NCBI RefSeq assembly: GCF_000317125.1
Contig: NC_019695.1
Span: 4,142,336-4,206,335, forward strand
Source of the DNA: Chroococcidiopsis thermalis PCC 7203
Lineage (GTDB): Bacteria; Cyanobacteriota; Cyanobacteriia; Cyanobacteriales; Chroococcidiopsidaceae
Direction: 5' to 3'
DNA length: 64,000 nt
Part shown: in pieces, positions 7,490-16,729 of the stretch
How the letters are laid out: each line of letters starts with the position of its first letter
How positions within the stretch are numbered: the stretch's first letter is position 1
Translations under genes and position numbers: made by a program
Notes under the pieces: model-generated
Database searches by the model: none
Seen by the model: the letters and a program-made list of their open reading frames with translations, nothing else
What the model was told of the DNA's origin: nothing

Positions 7490-9721
7490 TTAGGTTTCTA
7501 CCTGGGCGAGTTTTTTCATCATGGGTAATTGGTAATTGGTAATTGGTAATTGGTAGTCGCCCCTCTGCACCTGAAGTTCCTCTGCTCCCTGCTCCCTTGT
7601 CTCCCTTGTCCTCCTTGTCCTCAAGAGGGGGCGCGTACTGTTGAAGAATTCAGCTAGGAAGGCAGTAAAGTTGTTGGTGACGACATTGACAATCGGGTTA
7701 AGACCGAAAAAGATCCCGCCAGTGACTACGGCGAGATTAGGAACGATGACGATCGCAGCATTTTGATAAACAATTTCCATCGCTCTTTTGGCTAAGGCGA
7801 TCGCTTCTACTATCCCAGCTAAATCGCGATCTAACAGTACGACATCTGCGGTTTCTGCTTCTATGTCGCTACTAGATGCAAAAGAGATTGAGACATCGGC
7901 AAAAGATAGCGCCGCCGCTTCGTTAATTCCATCCCCGACAAAAGCCACAGTTTTACCGTGGTGGCACAGTGCTTGTACTAACTCGGCTTTGTTCTGGCTA
8001 GTTGCATGGGCGTGAACGCAATTAGGAGTCATACCCAGTTGCGTTGCAACAGCGTTGGCAACTTTGGGATTGTCTTCTGTCACTACATAAATCTCAATTT
8101 GCAATTGTTGCAAAGTTGCAATTATGTCTGCACTTTCTGGGCGTAAAAAATCAGTATAGAAGATTGCTCCTATAACTTGCCCGTTTTTAGCCACGTATAT
8201 GTAGGAGTCAGTACTAGCATCAATTTCAGGCTGAAGGCAGCTGACATCGACATGGTGTTGTTGCAATAGGCGATCGCCTCCAACTAAGATTTCTTGCCCG
8301 TCGATCTGACAAGCAATTCCCATGCCGGCAAAGTAATCCCATGTTTCGCATTCCAATAACTGAATTCCCTGGGTTTCAGCAGCATAGACGATCGCAGTTG
8401 CTACGGGATGATTGAGAGAGGCTTCAGCGGTTGCGGCGAGTTTTAATACTTCAGTAGGGGAGATACTTGGATCTGTGGTATGGACGGCTACAACTGCATT
8501 GCCTTGCGTCAAAGTACCAGTGCGATCGAAAACTATAGTATCAACTTGAGCCAGCAACTCTAAAACGCGACCGCTACGAATATACACGCCATGACGTGCC
8601 GCAGCTGTGAGAGCGCCCAGAAAAGCTGTGGGCATGGCAATTTGAATGCCGCTACCAAAGTCGAGTTGGAAGGGCGTAATCGCCGGACCATACGTCCCAG
8701 TCAAGGCAAAAATAGATGCACCTAAAAAGATAGTCGGTACGACAGCACTTTTGGCAAATTCTGCCTGCTGCGTACCGATCTGGGTGTCGTATACGGGTTC
8801 TGCTTGCAACAATTGAAAAGCTAATCCGACGCGGGTATTGTAACCAGTGCGTTTGGCTTGGATGCAGAGTTTACCTTCTAACAATCGGGCAGAGGCACAG
8901 ACATCTTCGCCTGCTGTAGCAACGACTGGCTGCGGCTCGCCAGTTAAGTGCCGTTCGTCAATTAATGCCGTTCCCTGTAAGATTTGCCCGTCTACGGGAA
9001 TCACATCGCCAGGATAGACGATGACGCGATCGCCTGCTACCACCTCTTGATAAGCAATTTGTTGTTCTTGCCCATCTCGTTCGACCCAAACAAGCTGTTG
9101 GGAGCCATTCAACAACTGTTGAAATTGTCGTTCTTTTTCCTCTCCACTCATACCGCGCAGAGTCCGCCGCACGCCTACCAAAGCTGTCTTCAGTGATGGA
9201 GCGACAAACTGCCCGTTGAGGGTGTGAAATGTCATCCACAGGGAGTCTAGCAGATCGACATTGGGCTGGCGATTGACAACTAAACTCTCAGTTGCCCGAC
9301 TGAACCAAGGTACGGCAGCACTTGCGATCGCCGCACCAATAATTAGGGGTGGAATTTCCAGTGGAGCAGCTACAAAGGCAAGTCCGAGGGCGATCGCTGG
9401 TAGTCCTAGTTGTTCCCACTCATTGACCTGCGGTCGGTCTAGTGGTTTTGTCTCTGGCAGAATTAGATCGGTACTGCCATCTGCATTACCGAATCGTTGA
9501 ATGCGATCGAGCAGTTCTGCTTCGGCGATCGTTTCGGAAACTAAATGAGTTTCGTAAGTCACGATCAGCGATCGCGCCGCCGGATTGATCCGAATGCTGG
9601 TGACAAAATTCAGCGACTCTAATAGCCAATTCAGCTTGTCGGTATACTCTGAATTGTCGGCAATCCAAGGGACGCGAATCCGCAAGCGCCCCTCCGTGCT
9701 GTGAATAACTTGGCAATCCAT
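7490..9721 (-). CDS. P1B-type metal ATPase 2, non-CPC, with DRTGT and GDGINE
   Basis: The 743-residue paralogue starts at once with the HMA-like arginine motif (GRLRIRVP, residues 11-18). The A-domain reads LTGEP. The P-domain signature is FDRTGTLTQGN: phospho-acceptor D399 is kept but the invariant Lys is Arg400. The hinge reads GDGINEAAAL, with E601 for the second Asp. The pre-P-domain membrane motif is AMPT (362-365). The HP motif (LNHPVATAIV) is intact. Two altered signature residues in one pump argue for weak or no turnover, or for recent decay. The last ~20 residues include YQLPITNYQLPM, encoded by a GGTAATT heptamer array, so the C-terminus was extended by repeat growth. It follows the 137-codon gene by 60 bp and may share its transcript. 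Confidence 0.85.
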   Translation of the reverse strand: MDCQVIHSTEGRLRIRVPWIADNSEYTDKLNWLLESLNFVTSIRINPAARSLIVTYETHLVSETIAEAELLDRIQRFGNADGSTDLILPETKPLDRPQVNEWEQLGLPAIALGLAFVAAPLEIPPLIIGAAIASAAVPWFSRATESLVVNRQPNVDLLDSLWMTFHTLNGQFVAPSLKTALVGVRRTLRGMSGEEKERQFQQLLNGSQQLVWVERDGQEQQIAYQEVVAGDRVIVYPGDVIPVDGQILQGTALIDERHLTGEPQPVVATAGEDVCASARLLEGKLCIQAKRTGYNTRVGLAFQLLQAEPVYDTQIGTQQAEFAKSAVVPTIFLGASIFALTGTYGPAITPFQLDFGSGIQIAMPTAFLGALTAAARHGVYIRSGRVLELLAQVDTIVFDRTGTLTQGNAVVAVHTTDPSISPTEVLKLAATAEASLNHPVATAIVYAAETQGIQLLECETWDYFAGMGIACQIDGQEILVGGDRLLQQHHVDVSCLQPEIDASTDSYIYVAKNGQVIGAIFYTDFLRPESADIIATLQQLQIEIYVVTEDNPKVANAVATQLGMTPNCVHAHATSQNKAELVQALCHHGKTVAFVGDGINEAAALSFADVSISFASSSDIEAETADVVLLDRDLAGIVEAIALAKRAMEIVYQNAAIVIVPNLAVVTGGIFFGLNPIVNVVTNNFTAFLAEFFNSTRPLLRTRRTRETREQGAEELQVQRGDYQLPITNYQLPMMKKLAQVET
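7522..7552. repeat. heptamer repeat (GGTAATT) inside the 3' end of ATPase 2
   Basis: Four consecutive GGTAATT units lie within the coding frame of the preceding entry and give a seven-residue periodic tail on the minus strand. Confidence 0.85.
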
Positions 9722-9739
9722 CTTTAACGAGGGGATGAG

Positions 9740-9775
9740 GTCCGTAGAGAGATTGCACGCAACGTCTCTACGGAC
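9740..9775. promoter_or_regulatory. 11-bp perfect hairpin between two genes of the ATPase operon
   Basis: GTCCGTAGAGA (9740-9750) pairs with TCTCTACGGAC (9765-9775) around a 14-nt loop. It fills the 60-bp gap between the 137-codon gene and ATPase 2, both on the minus strand. It could be an RNA processing or stabilising element, or a mobile palindrome; related GTAGAGACG text occurs near 19529 and 24130. Confidence 0.5.
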
Positions 9776-9781
9776 ATTAAA

Positions 9782-10195
9782 CTACGTTGGTTGTGGAACA
9801 ACACGACTAGCAAGGTGAGCAATGACATGACTATTCCACCACTCCATTGCTCTTGCTTGCGGGTTGTCGCTGTCGTGCCAACCACAATGTTCGACATGGA
9901 TCGATTCGGGTTCGGCAGCGTGCGCTCTTTCGAGTTTTTCCGCCGTCACCGCGATCGCCGGTGTGTAGCCAATGTGGGTGAATGAGTAAATATAATACTC
10001 GCCATTTTGATTTTTGTAGGCGGCGTGGTACTCATTCAGCGTATGGTGAGAGTCATGCTCGGCATCGGCATCTGCTAGGTTGCGTCCGTCCCATGCCTCG
10101 GCAATTAACTCATCGTAAGCAAGAGCGCGATCGTAGGCAGCATATACGTTAGAGTCGAACTTGGGCTTTTCTCCCAATTGAATTTGTTCAAACAT
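9782..10195 (-). CDS. uncharacterised soluble protein, coupled to ATPase 3
   Basis: The 137-residue protein is polar, rich in His, Glu, Asp and Ala, and lacks membrane segments. It contains EHDSHHTLNEYH and VEHCGWHDSDNP, so several His, Asp and Glu residues could bind metal. A repeated pattern of aromatic residues (YYIYSFTHIGYTP) suggests a small alpha/beta fold. I do not recognise the family. Its ATG overlaps the ATPase 3 stop by one base (TAATG), so translation is coupled and the two genes are surely in one operon. That coupling is the best clue to function: an accessory or metal-buffering partner of the pump is plausible but unproven. Confidence 0.75.
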   Translation of the reverse strand: MFEQIQLGEKPKFDSNVYAAYDRALAYDELIAEAWDGRNLADADAEHDSHHTLNEYHAAYKNQNGEYYIYSFTHIGYTPAIAVTAEKLERAHAAEPESIHVEHCGWHDSDNPQARAMEWWNSHVIAHLASRVVPQPT

Positions 10196-12951
10196 TAGCG
10201 CACTCCTGCTGTAACTAGCTGTTCTTGCTGGGCGTTGGAGTTGTCGAATTCAACCGTGTAGAAGTACCTCGAACCTGGTTCGTAGAGCCATGCAACACCT
10301 TCTGGATCTTTGGTCATGCTCCATTCAACGAAATCAGTTCTCGATCTGCGGTATGTCAGGGTTTGAGGAGACATACCCAAACGTCTTGCTAAGTCGCTCT
10401 GCTTTAAATGACCTAGAGGTGATGGTTTCTTCGACATTTCTAGCTCGATCGCCGTTTCTACTGCTGGATGCTTGCCGTTACCATTGCCATTGCCGTTTGT
10501 ATAGTGTCCGTTGCCATTGCCGTTTGTATAGTGTCCGTTGCCATTCGTTTCAGGCGCGATCGCTACACTGACTTCCTCAGCAAGCTGCGGTTTCGACTCG
10601 ACAATTGAAGTTGCAATGTCTTCCTGAGCTGGCTGTGGTTTCGACTCGACAATTGGAGTTGCACTAACTACTGGAGTGGATGTTTCTGACGGAGCGGCGA
10701 TTGCTTCTTGAGGTACTGCCTTGGCTCCGGTGAGTGCGGGAATTTCCATTCCAGGTCCCATCAACGGACGCAAGCCATTCAGTTCGGCAAGGATAGCCGT
10801 ACCGTTGTTGATCACAACAGCAAGTAGTGGATCGAGGGCGAAGAAGATACCTGAGACCAATGCGCCAAGGTTAGGAACGGCAACGATCGCCGTGTTTTGC
10901 CAAATGATATCCATCGCCTGTCTTGCTGCCTTAATTGCCATCAGTAAGCCGCGCAGGTCGTCTTCCATCAACACGACATCGGCGGTTTCTCTAGCAATAT
11001 CCGTTGCCCCAGCAAATGAGATCGAAACATCGGCGTAAGCGAGTGCGGCTGAGTCGTTGATTCCGTCACCGCAGAAAGCAACTGTCTTGCCACTGTCATG
11101 CAGGGACTTCACAACTTCGACTTTGCGCTCTGGGAATGCTTCAGCATAGATGTTGTCAGGATTCATACCCAAGTTACCAGCAACGGCTTTCGCGACTCGC
11201 GATACGTCACCACTGAGCATGTAAGCAGTAATACCCATACGCTTCAGTTCGGCAATGACTTCCCGACTTTCTTCGCGAGCTGGGTCGCTGTAGCGGACTA
11301 CACCGATGAGTTTGCCGTCGCCTGCAATGTAAACTAGAGATTGTCCGCCGGATTTAGCATCGGGATACCTGCGATCGTATTCATCCAGAGAAACGTTCTC
11401 TTGGTTCATGAAGCGCGGACTGCCGACGATGATTTGCATTCCGTCGATTTTGGCTGCTGCACCCAGACCGACTTTGTATTCCCACTCTTCGCATTCTTTC
11501 AGCGCTATGCCTTTATCTTTGGCGTTATGGACGATTGCCTCGGCGATTGGGTGCGTCAATCCTTGTTCGGCGGTTGCCGCCAAGCACAAAACATCATCTT
11601 TAGTAAAGCGATCGTCCATGATGTCGATGTCGTTGACACCAGCATGACCGACAGTTAGGGTTCCCGTTTTATCGAAGACGACTGTATCGATGCGGGCAAG
11701 AATTTCAATGGCTCGACCACTGCGGATCAAGACGCCGTTACGAGCTGTGTAAGTCAGAACCGATAAGATCGTGGTCGGTACTGATACGCGAATGCCCGTA
11801 CCAAAGTCTAAAGTTAACAGAGCAACGGCACGATTCAGATCGCCACTCATTAGACCGACACCAGCACCAATTGCCAGAGTGGGAAGAACGGCTTGGTTGG
11901 CTACCATTGCCGCATAGTTTTCAACTCTGGTATCGTGTACTGGTGCGGCTTGCATTAAGTTGACAATCACGCCTGCGCGGGTGTTGTTACCGACGCGCTC
12001 GGCATCAATTGTTAATGTCCCGTCAACTAATAGGGTGGAAGCAAATACTTCTTCACCTTCGCGTCTGGTAACGGGGACTGATTCACCTGTTAATTTGCAT
12101 TGGTCGATAATGCCAGTGCCGCTGATGATACTCCCATCAACCGGAATTTGGTCGCCAGGATAGACAATAATGCGATCGCCTACTACCACTTCAGCTGTGG
12201 GAATTTCTACGACTTGTCCGTCACGAATGACGAATGCCGTCTTACTCAAACAGTCGAGTAGGTCGAGGTTAGCTCTTTCGCTACCGCGAGCTGTCAAGTC
12301 TCGGATCGCCTCACCGCCTTCGACTAAACCGAGCATGAACGATGGTGCAAAGTAGTGACCTTGCAAAGTATGCAAGCTCAGTGCCAAACCATCGAGGAAG
12401 TCGATTGTCAATTGTCTGTCTTGTTGGATTGCTTCCCAGGCTCGTTTAAAGACAGGGATAGCACCGACAAATACTACGCCAGCAATAACAAACCCTGGAA
12501 TTGGTAAGCCTATCATCGCGCCTACAGAGAGTGCTAAACCAGCCGCAGGAAAAGCTAACCGTTCTACGAAGTCTACTTCGTTACTAGCTTTTTCCTCCTC
12601 TGTTTTTGGTGTCCATCCTATGGGAACTTCTACTTGCGGCGCTGTTTGAATTGCACTGAATAGCCTTTCTTGAACGATCGCGATCGCTTTGGCACTAGCT
12701 TCGTAGTCATACTCTACAGTCAACGAGCGAGAGGCTGGGTTAAGCTGAACATCGCTGACAAAATCTAGCCCGTCAACTAAGTAATGAAGCTTGCCAACAT
12801 ATTCTGGATCGTCTGCCAGTCTGGGGATGCGAATCCGAAAACGTCCCTCAGTCCAGTGAACAACTTGGTAATGGATGTTTTCGATTTGAATCGTTGGTTC
12901 AACCGCAGCAACCGTAGGAGTCAAATCATTAGTAACGCTTGTAGCAATCAT
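10195..12951 (-). CDS. P1B-type metal ATPase 3, non-CPC, with C-terminal HTH-like extension
   Basis: This 918-residue member has intact catalytic signatures: LTGES, DKTGT with D427, GLTHPIAEAIV, and GDGINDSAAL. The N-terminus has the shared arginine motif (GRFRIRIP, residues 36-43). The metal motif before the P domain is SVPT (390-393), not CPC. After the last membrane helices come a Pro/Thr/Val-rich linker, a low-complexity NGNGHYTNGNG stretch, and a 73-residue C-terminal module (846-918) reading SDLARRLGMSPQTL, WSMTKDPEGVAWLYEP and RYFYTVE. The first piece looks like a helix-turn-helix; the module type occurs in cyanobacteria but on a pump it is unusual. It is the only one of the three that looks fully competent, and it begins the operon. 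Confidence 0.88.
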   Translation of the reverse strand: MIATSVTNDLTPTVAAVEPTIQIENIHYQVVHWTEGRFRIRIPRLADDPEYVGKLHYLVDGLDFVSDVQLNPASRSLTVEYDYEASAKAIAIVQERLFSAIQTAPQVEVPIGWTPKTEEEKASNEVDFVERLAFPAAGLALSVGAMIGLPIPGFVIAGVVFVGAIPVFKRAWEAIQQDRQLTIDFLDGLALSLHTLQGHYFAPSFMLGLVEGGEAIRDLTARGSERANLDLLDCLSKTAFVIRDGQVVEIPTAEVVVGDRIIVYPGDQIPVDGSIISGTGIIDQCKLTGESVPVTRREGEEVFASTLLVDGTLTIDAERVGNNTRAGVIVNLMQAAPVHDTRVENYAAMVANQAVLPTLAIGAGVGLMSGDLNRAVALLTLDFGTGIRVSVPTTILSVLTYTARNGVLIRSGRAIEILARIDTVVFDKTGTLTVGHAGVNDIDIMDDRFTKDDVLCLAATAEQGLTHPIAEAIVHNAKDKGIALKECEEWEYKVGLGAAAKIDGMQIIVGSPRFMNQENVSLDEYDRRYPDAKSGGQSLVYIAGDGKLIGVVRYSDPAREESREVIAELKRMGITAYMLSGDVSRVAKAVAGNLGMNPDNIYAEAFPERKVEVVKSLHDSGKTVAFCGDGINDSAALAYADVSISFAGATDIARETADVVLMEDDLRGLLMAIKAARQAMDIIWQNTAIVAVPNLGALVSGIFFALDPLLAVVINNGTAILAELNGLRPLMGPGMEIPALTGAKAVPQEAIAAPSETSTPVVSATPIVESKPQPAQEDIATSIVESKPQLAEEVSVAIAPETNGNGHYTNGNGNGHYTNGNGNGNGKHPAVETAIELEMSKKPSPLGHLKQSDLARRLGMSPQTLTYRRSRTDFVEWSMTKDPEGVAWLYEPGSRYFYTVEFDNSNAQQEQLVTAGVR

Positions 12952-13722
12952 GACAAACAGTTATCTCCAAAGTGGCTGACAAAACACAAAATTTTAGTTA
13001 TTCCAAACCCTGGCTAATACCTTGCATTTATCCTGCAATACTGAGTTTGCTGAGGCTTGCTAATGAATGGGGCGGTAAAATCCGCAATTCACTACGACTG
13101 CCCACATACCAAACCACACAATTGTGAGGCATTACTTGCCAGATATAAGCTGTATGGGTAATTTTTAGACCTTGTAGATGTCAAGCTGAAACCTCTACTA
13201 ACTGAGGTATTCGCAGTTGATAACAACTGGATGCTGCCCCGATCCGTCAGCTCACCAGGACGAATAGAAAATATGGGCGATCGACAAAAATCAGACATTG
13301 ACCTCGCGTTATAGTTCAGCTTTACAGTGCTACAGCGAGTGCATTTAGAGTTCTTCTAAAGCTTACTATGAAATTTCCAGAATAAACAGAAAACTTTTGT
13401 AAACTACAATTAAATCGATTGATTCGACTCTGAAGCCTGCATTAGTTATTGGTTCGATCCCGCGTTTGAAAAAGTTATAGCTTTAATTTGATTAGCTTTT
13501 AGGCGATCGCTTTGCTGAGAGTTCAGCGGAATTTTTTTGGCGATCGCCCTCACTCGCGCCACAGAATTTCTGAGAATTTTCTCGTTTCTAAGCTGCGTTA
13601 TGTTAAGTAAAGCTAAAAATATCCTGAAATTTTGCCATTTTTAACTCTTTTTTGTAACTTTTGCTTCACGTAACGTTAGCCAAATTAACTTCCATCTCCT
13701 GAATTCTGGCTTCTGACTTCTT
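12952..13722. other. intergenic region
   Basis: About 770 bp upstream of the ATPase 3 operon. It contains two HIP1-like GGCGATCG sites near 13502 and 13540 and AT-rich stretches. No frame here looks like a protein I can support. The promoter of the ATPase operon must lie in the left part. Confidence 0.4.
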
Positions 13723-14772
13723 TCACAAACTCACTTCTTTCACTTTCGTCTCGCCTTTCTTCCAGCCTTTCTTCCAGTAAGAAACGATCTCATGTACTTG
13801 CTGGCGATCTGGCTCTACCAAGATTCCCCGCCGTTCAAATCGATTCAAAACATCTAAGATTTTAGGAAAAGGCAAATAACAAATTGCGACTGTCTCTCCC
13901 ACTTCCGTATAGAGATCGAGTAATGCTTCTAAAGTGTTTTCCAGTAGTTCGGAATTCTTACCTTTAGGTAAATATCGCGTGGCAATGATCCGCGTATCTG
14001 CGGGAATATCTGTCTGCCAATTGGGAACTGGCGGAAAAGCAAGCAGAAGTTTTAGCTTTTCTGGCAGCCGTTGACGGAGCGCAGGAGAATTTGGCTCGTC
14101 GCAATATAAGATGTGATCTTTGGCTAAGTGCCAGCAAACTTCCGGCTGGCTAGTTGAACTTTTCCTGTTCCTGCTTGCTTGGTTGGGAGATAAACGCGCT
14201 ACAGTGTTAGGCTTTGTTTCAACAATTTCTACTTGGGGGGATAATAGCGATGTTTGTGCCGAAACTGCCTGATGACTGCTCGGATCGGTTTCGCTAACTG
14301 TGGATTGAGCTTCTAACTTTGGCTTTGCCGAAGAAACCTTGTATTTTTTTTTGAGTGCTTTCGCTTTCGAGTAGGTAATGCTTTCCCCCGATGCAGCTAG
14401 GGCGATCGCTTCTTCTATCGCTTGTTTTGAAGTTGACGGCGCTGCTAGCTCGTACATTGCCGACGGAGCAAATTTATCAATTTGATAGATTTGGCTGCCA
14501 AAGCGATCGGCAACTTGCATGAATCTCGCCGCAGTTGGATAGCTCCAATGAAATTCTGCCTCAATCCAATCAATAAAGCGTCCGTGCTTCAATTTATCTT
14601 TTACGGCATTAAGCTTCTGCCCGATTTCGATAATATCTTGGGCAGTGCGTTTCACCAGGGCTTGGATTTCTCCCGTTTGCTGTCGCACAAATTGAGAGAT
14701 TTCTGCTTCTAGCTCTGTATAATTAAACTCTTTTCGAGCCGCGTCGATTACTGAGACTGGCATTCTATTCAT
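13723..14772 (-). CDS. DUF3102 family protein with a methyltransferase-like remnant domain
   Basis: The N-terminal ~140 residues match the DUF3102 pattern: TAQDIIEIGQKLNAVKDKL, then HGRFIDWIEAEFHWSYPTAA, RFMQVADRF and a YELAAPSTSKQA helix. This domain recurs in plasmid and phage-related proteins that handle DNA. Residues ~145-205 form a charged linker. The C-terminal ~130 residues (HLAKDHILYCDEPNSPALRQ, KLKLLLAFPPVPNW, VGETVAICYLPFPKILDVLN) resemble a DNA adenine methyltransferase fold in which the DPPY motif has become FPPV and the SAM-binding FxGxG is not seen; I infer a non-catalytic remnant. A small fossil of the same gene type lies at ~22996-23064. Confidence 0.7.
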   Translation of the reverse strand: MNRMPVSVIDAARKEFNYTELEAEISQFVRQQTGEIQALVKRTAQDIIEIGQKLNAVKDKLKHGRFIDWIEAEFHWSYPTAARFMQVADRFGSQIYQIDKFAPSAMYELAAPSTSKQAIEEAIALAASGESITYSKAKALKKKYKVSSAKPKLEAQSTVSETDPSSHQAVSAQTSLLSPQVEIVETKPNTVARLSPNQASRNRKSSTSQPEVCWHLAKDHILYCDEPNSPALRQRLPEKLKLLLAFPPVPNWQTDIPADTRIIATRYLPKGKNSELLENTLEALLDLYTEVGETVAICYLPFPKILDVLNRFERRGILVEPDRQQVHEIVSYWKKGWKKGETKVKEVSL

Positions 14773-15648
14773 TTGTTAAAACCCGCTATCAATATAGTTT
14801 TGCCAGATATTTATCTTTTTTACTTCAAAGAAAATTTTGTTTCCTCTGCCTTTGGACAGGCATGTGTTGCCTCCCTATCATGACTATTATATTCAGAATA
14901 GGCATAGTTGCAACTTCGCGATCGAGAACTCTATCTAAACGGCTTTGAATTGATGAGTGTAAACTATTATTGCTAAGTTGCACCGACTTCGCCAAGTCAG
15001 GCGATCGCACTAGTAGAGATACAGACAAAAAGCCTACCTACAGTGTGAGAGAGAAACATAAAGTTTTAGAAATTTTATTGCTAATTGTTTTGTTCAGCTA
15101 ACACTCCGGGAAGAAAACTTACTAAGTCTTAGTCTATCGTTACTATAAGAGTTGCTTTGTCTACTCAAGATTTTTTTTAAGACTTTGTTTAGATTTAGTA
15201 TAAATCGCAAATTTCAATTTTATACATTGGTTTCACTAATATATTCGATTGCAAGCAGTGATGACTCGGTTTGCTTAGAGGGTGTGTTATAGGTGAAAAC
15301 AAGCTTGTAACGCTTACTGCTAGCTGCTTGGATAATTTCAAGCTAGACAGTTGTATATATAAAATTCAATCCAAATAATCAGAAAAAATGACAGATTTTA
15401 GTTGATTAATATTTCTCAAATCGACAAAATTGTTCGATAATTAAATAATTGTCGAACAGAGCGATCGTCCATGTTAATTATAAACAATATCACTCATAAG
15501 CAGGAGAAAAGAAAAACAATAATTTAGCTTTAACTCATTCATTAGCTTTGCCAAACCACTAGTTCATGGAGTTAAAATTTCTGACTTTGGTTAGATTACT
15601 TGTTAAATAAATCAATTTAAAAAATAATACTAAAGGAGGCAAAGTCAT
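14773..15648. other. long intergenic region
   Basis: About 875 bp, AT-rich, without a gene I can support; a 67-codon minus frame at 14825-15028 has no recognisable features. It includes the promoters of the DUF3102 gene (left) and the small gene at 15649 (right), and the hairpin listed separately. Confidence 0.4.
15431..15458. promoter_or_regulatory. inverted repeat (12 bp, one mismatch)
   Basis: TGTTCGATAATT pairs with AATTGTCGAACA around AAAT, with a single T/C mismatch. At ~190 bp before the 58-codon gene it may be an operator or a terminator-like stem; no T-run follows. Confidence 0.45.
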
Positions 15649-15825
15649 ATGGAAGCAGTAATGTTTAAGATTTACACTAGACCAGATAAGTTTAGCGAAT
15701 TAGTAGAAGTTTTAAAAGATCGTGGATTAAAAGTTGTTGTTAGTTATAGAGCCGATCGCTCGGAAGACTACGACGAACTCCTCGTATATCAAGGCTTAGA
15801 CGAGATCGAGCTGCAAAATGAATAG
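15649..15825 (+). CDS. 58-residue small soluble protein
   Basis: ATG at 15649 follows a near-perfect ribosome binding site (AAAGGAGG). The product has a beta-alpha-beta feel: MFKIYTRPDKFSELVEVLKD, then LKVVVSYRAD and an acidic tail (SEDYDELLVYQGLDEIE). There is no signal or membrane segment. Coding-like codon use and the strong start signal make it real, but I do not recognise the family. It is separate from its neighbours and probably has its own promoter. Confidence 0.65.
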   Translation: MEAVMFKIYTRPDKFSELVEVLKDRGLKVVVSYRADRSEDYDELLVYQGLDEIELQNE

Positions 15826-16374
15826 AGTGAAAAACACGATTAAGTTACGGATAATCCGAAGCTGAAGAACAGTTGGCAGCGATCGCATGTAAAGTTATTG
15901 AACAGTTCAAATTTTTCAATTGTTTTGAATTTTATCGATCGCTCAGGTACGTGGAGTTACTTTTCAATAACAGATGTTCTAAGATTTAATAACTTAGATT
16001 AAGAAAATTAAATTATAGTATTAACTCAGGTTCAATTAACTTTTTTAAAAATCTTTGAAGTAGTTCAATTAGATTTGTGTTATTCCTGCTATCATCAAAA
16101 TTGAGTTTTAGAAGCTACGTAGGGTGACAGAGTTTGATTGAGTGCAAATACATTTTGCTCTTGTGACCCAAATTCAGAGATAACGACTGTCTTTCGCACT
16201 CAGAGCGATTAGCAGCTGTTGGTTATTAGTTATCTGCTGTCGGTCATCGATCTAGGCAAATAGCTAATAACGAGTGACAAATAGCTTTAGCGCGATCGCT
16301 TCCCACGATAGGCATGAGGTAGTCGTTGCGTCCGGTACGAGTTGCAATTGTTCTTTTTTGGAAACTGAATCAAC
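15826..16374. other. intergenic region
   Basis: About 550 bp with no supported gene or RNA. It leads into the third DUF5132-like gene and must carry its promoter; the text is AT-rich with two HIP1-like sites. Confidence 0.4.
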
Positions 16375-16710
16375 ATGCTTGAACTAGAAGCTTTATTGCT
16401 AGGACTAGAACCGTTAACAGCAGCAGGGATTGGTTTAGGAGCATTAGCCCTAGCACCTGTAGTTGGTGTCGTAGGTTCTGCTATGGGAGGGTCTAATTCA
16501 GCTGTAGGTAATTCTTTGTCAGAGTCATCCAAATCCTTAGCGAAAACGGGTATGGTTTGGATGTTAGATGCTTATGACAAGGCTCAAAGTACCGTAGCTG
16601 AAGCATCAGAATCTTTTCAGGACTTGGTGGCGGAAGCCAAAACTGACTTGAAAAAGAGTAAAGCCAAGCCCGAACAGAGTTCAATTCCGCATCAAGTGGA
16701 AATCGGCTAA
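16375..16710 (+). CDS. DUF5132-like small protein
   Basis: The 111-residue paralogue of the gene at 7060 starts MLELEALLLGLEPLTAAG, then a Gly/Ala-rich hydrophobic stretch (GLGALALAPVVGVVGSAMGG), then SSKSLAKTGMVWMLDAYDKA, SESFQDLVAEAKTD and a lysine-rich tail. It carries an insertion (GGSNSAV) relative to the copy at 7060. The Gly-rich segment suggests self-packing helices at a membrane. It stands alone, upstream of a Nif11-domain gene. Function unknown. Confidence 0.8.
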   Translation: MLELEALLLGLEPLTAAGIGLGALALAPVVGVVGSAMGGSNSAVGNSLSESSKSLAKTGMVWMLDAYDKAQSTVAEASESFQDLVAEAKTDLKKSKAKPEQSSIPHQVEIG

Positions 16711-16729
16711 AAAAGGACTGGGAGACAAT

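Noticed and set aside
13092-13298. 68-codon minus frame in the intergenic region
   Set aside because: No family-like features and no start signal.
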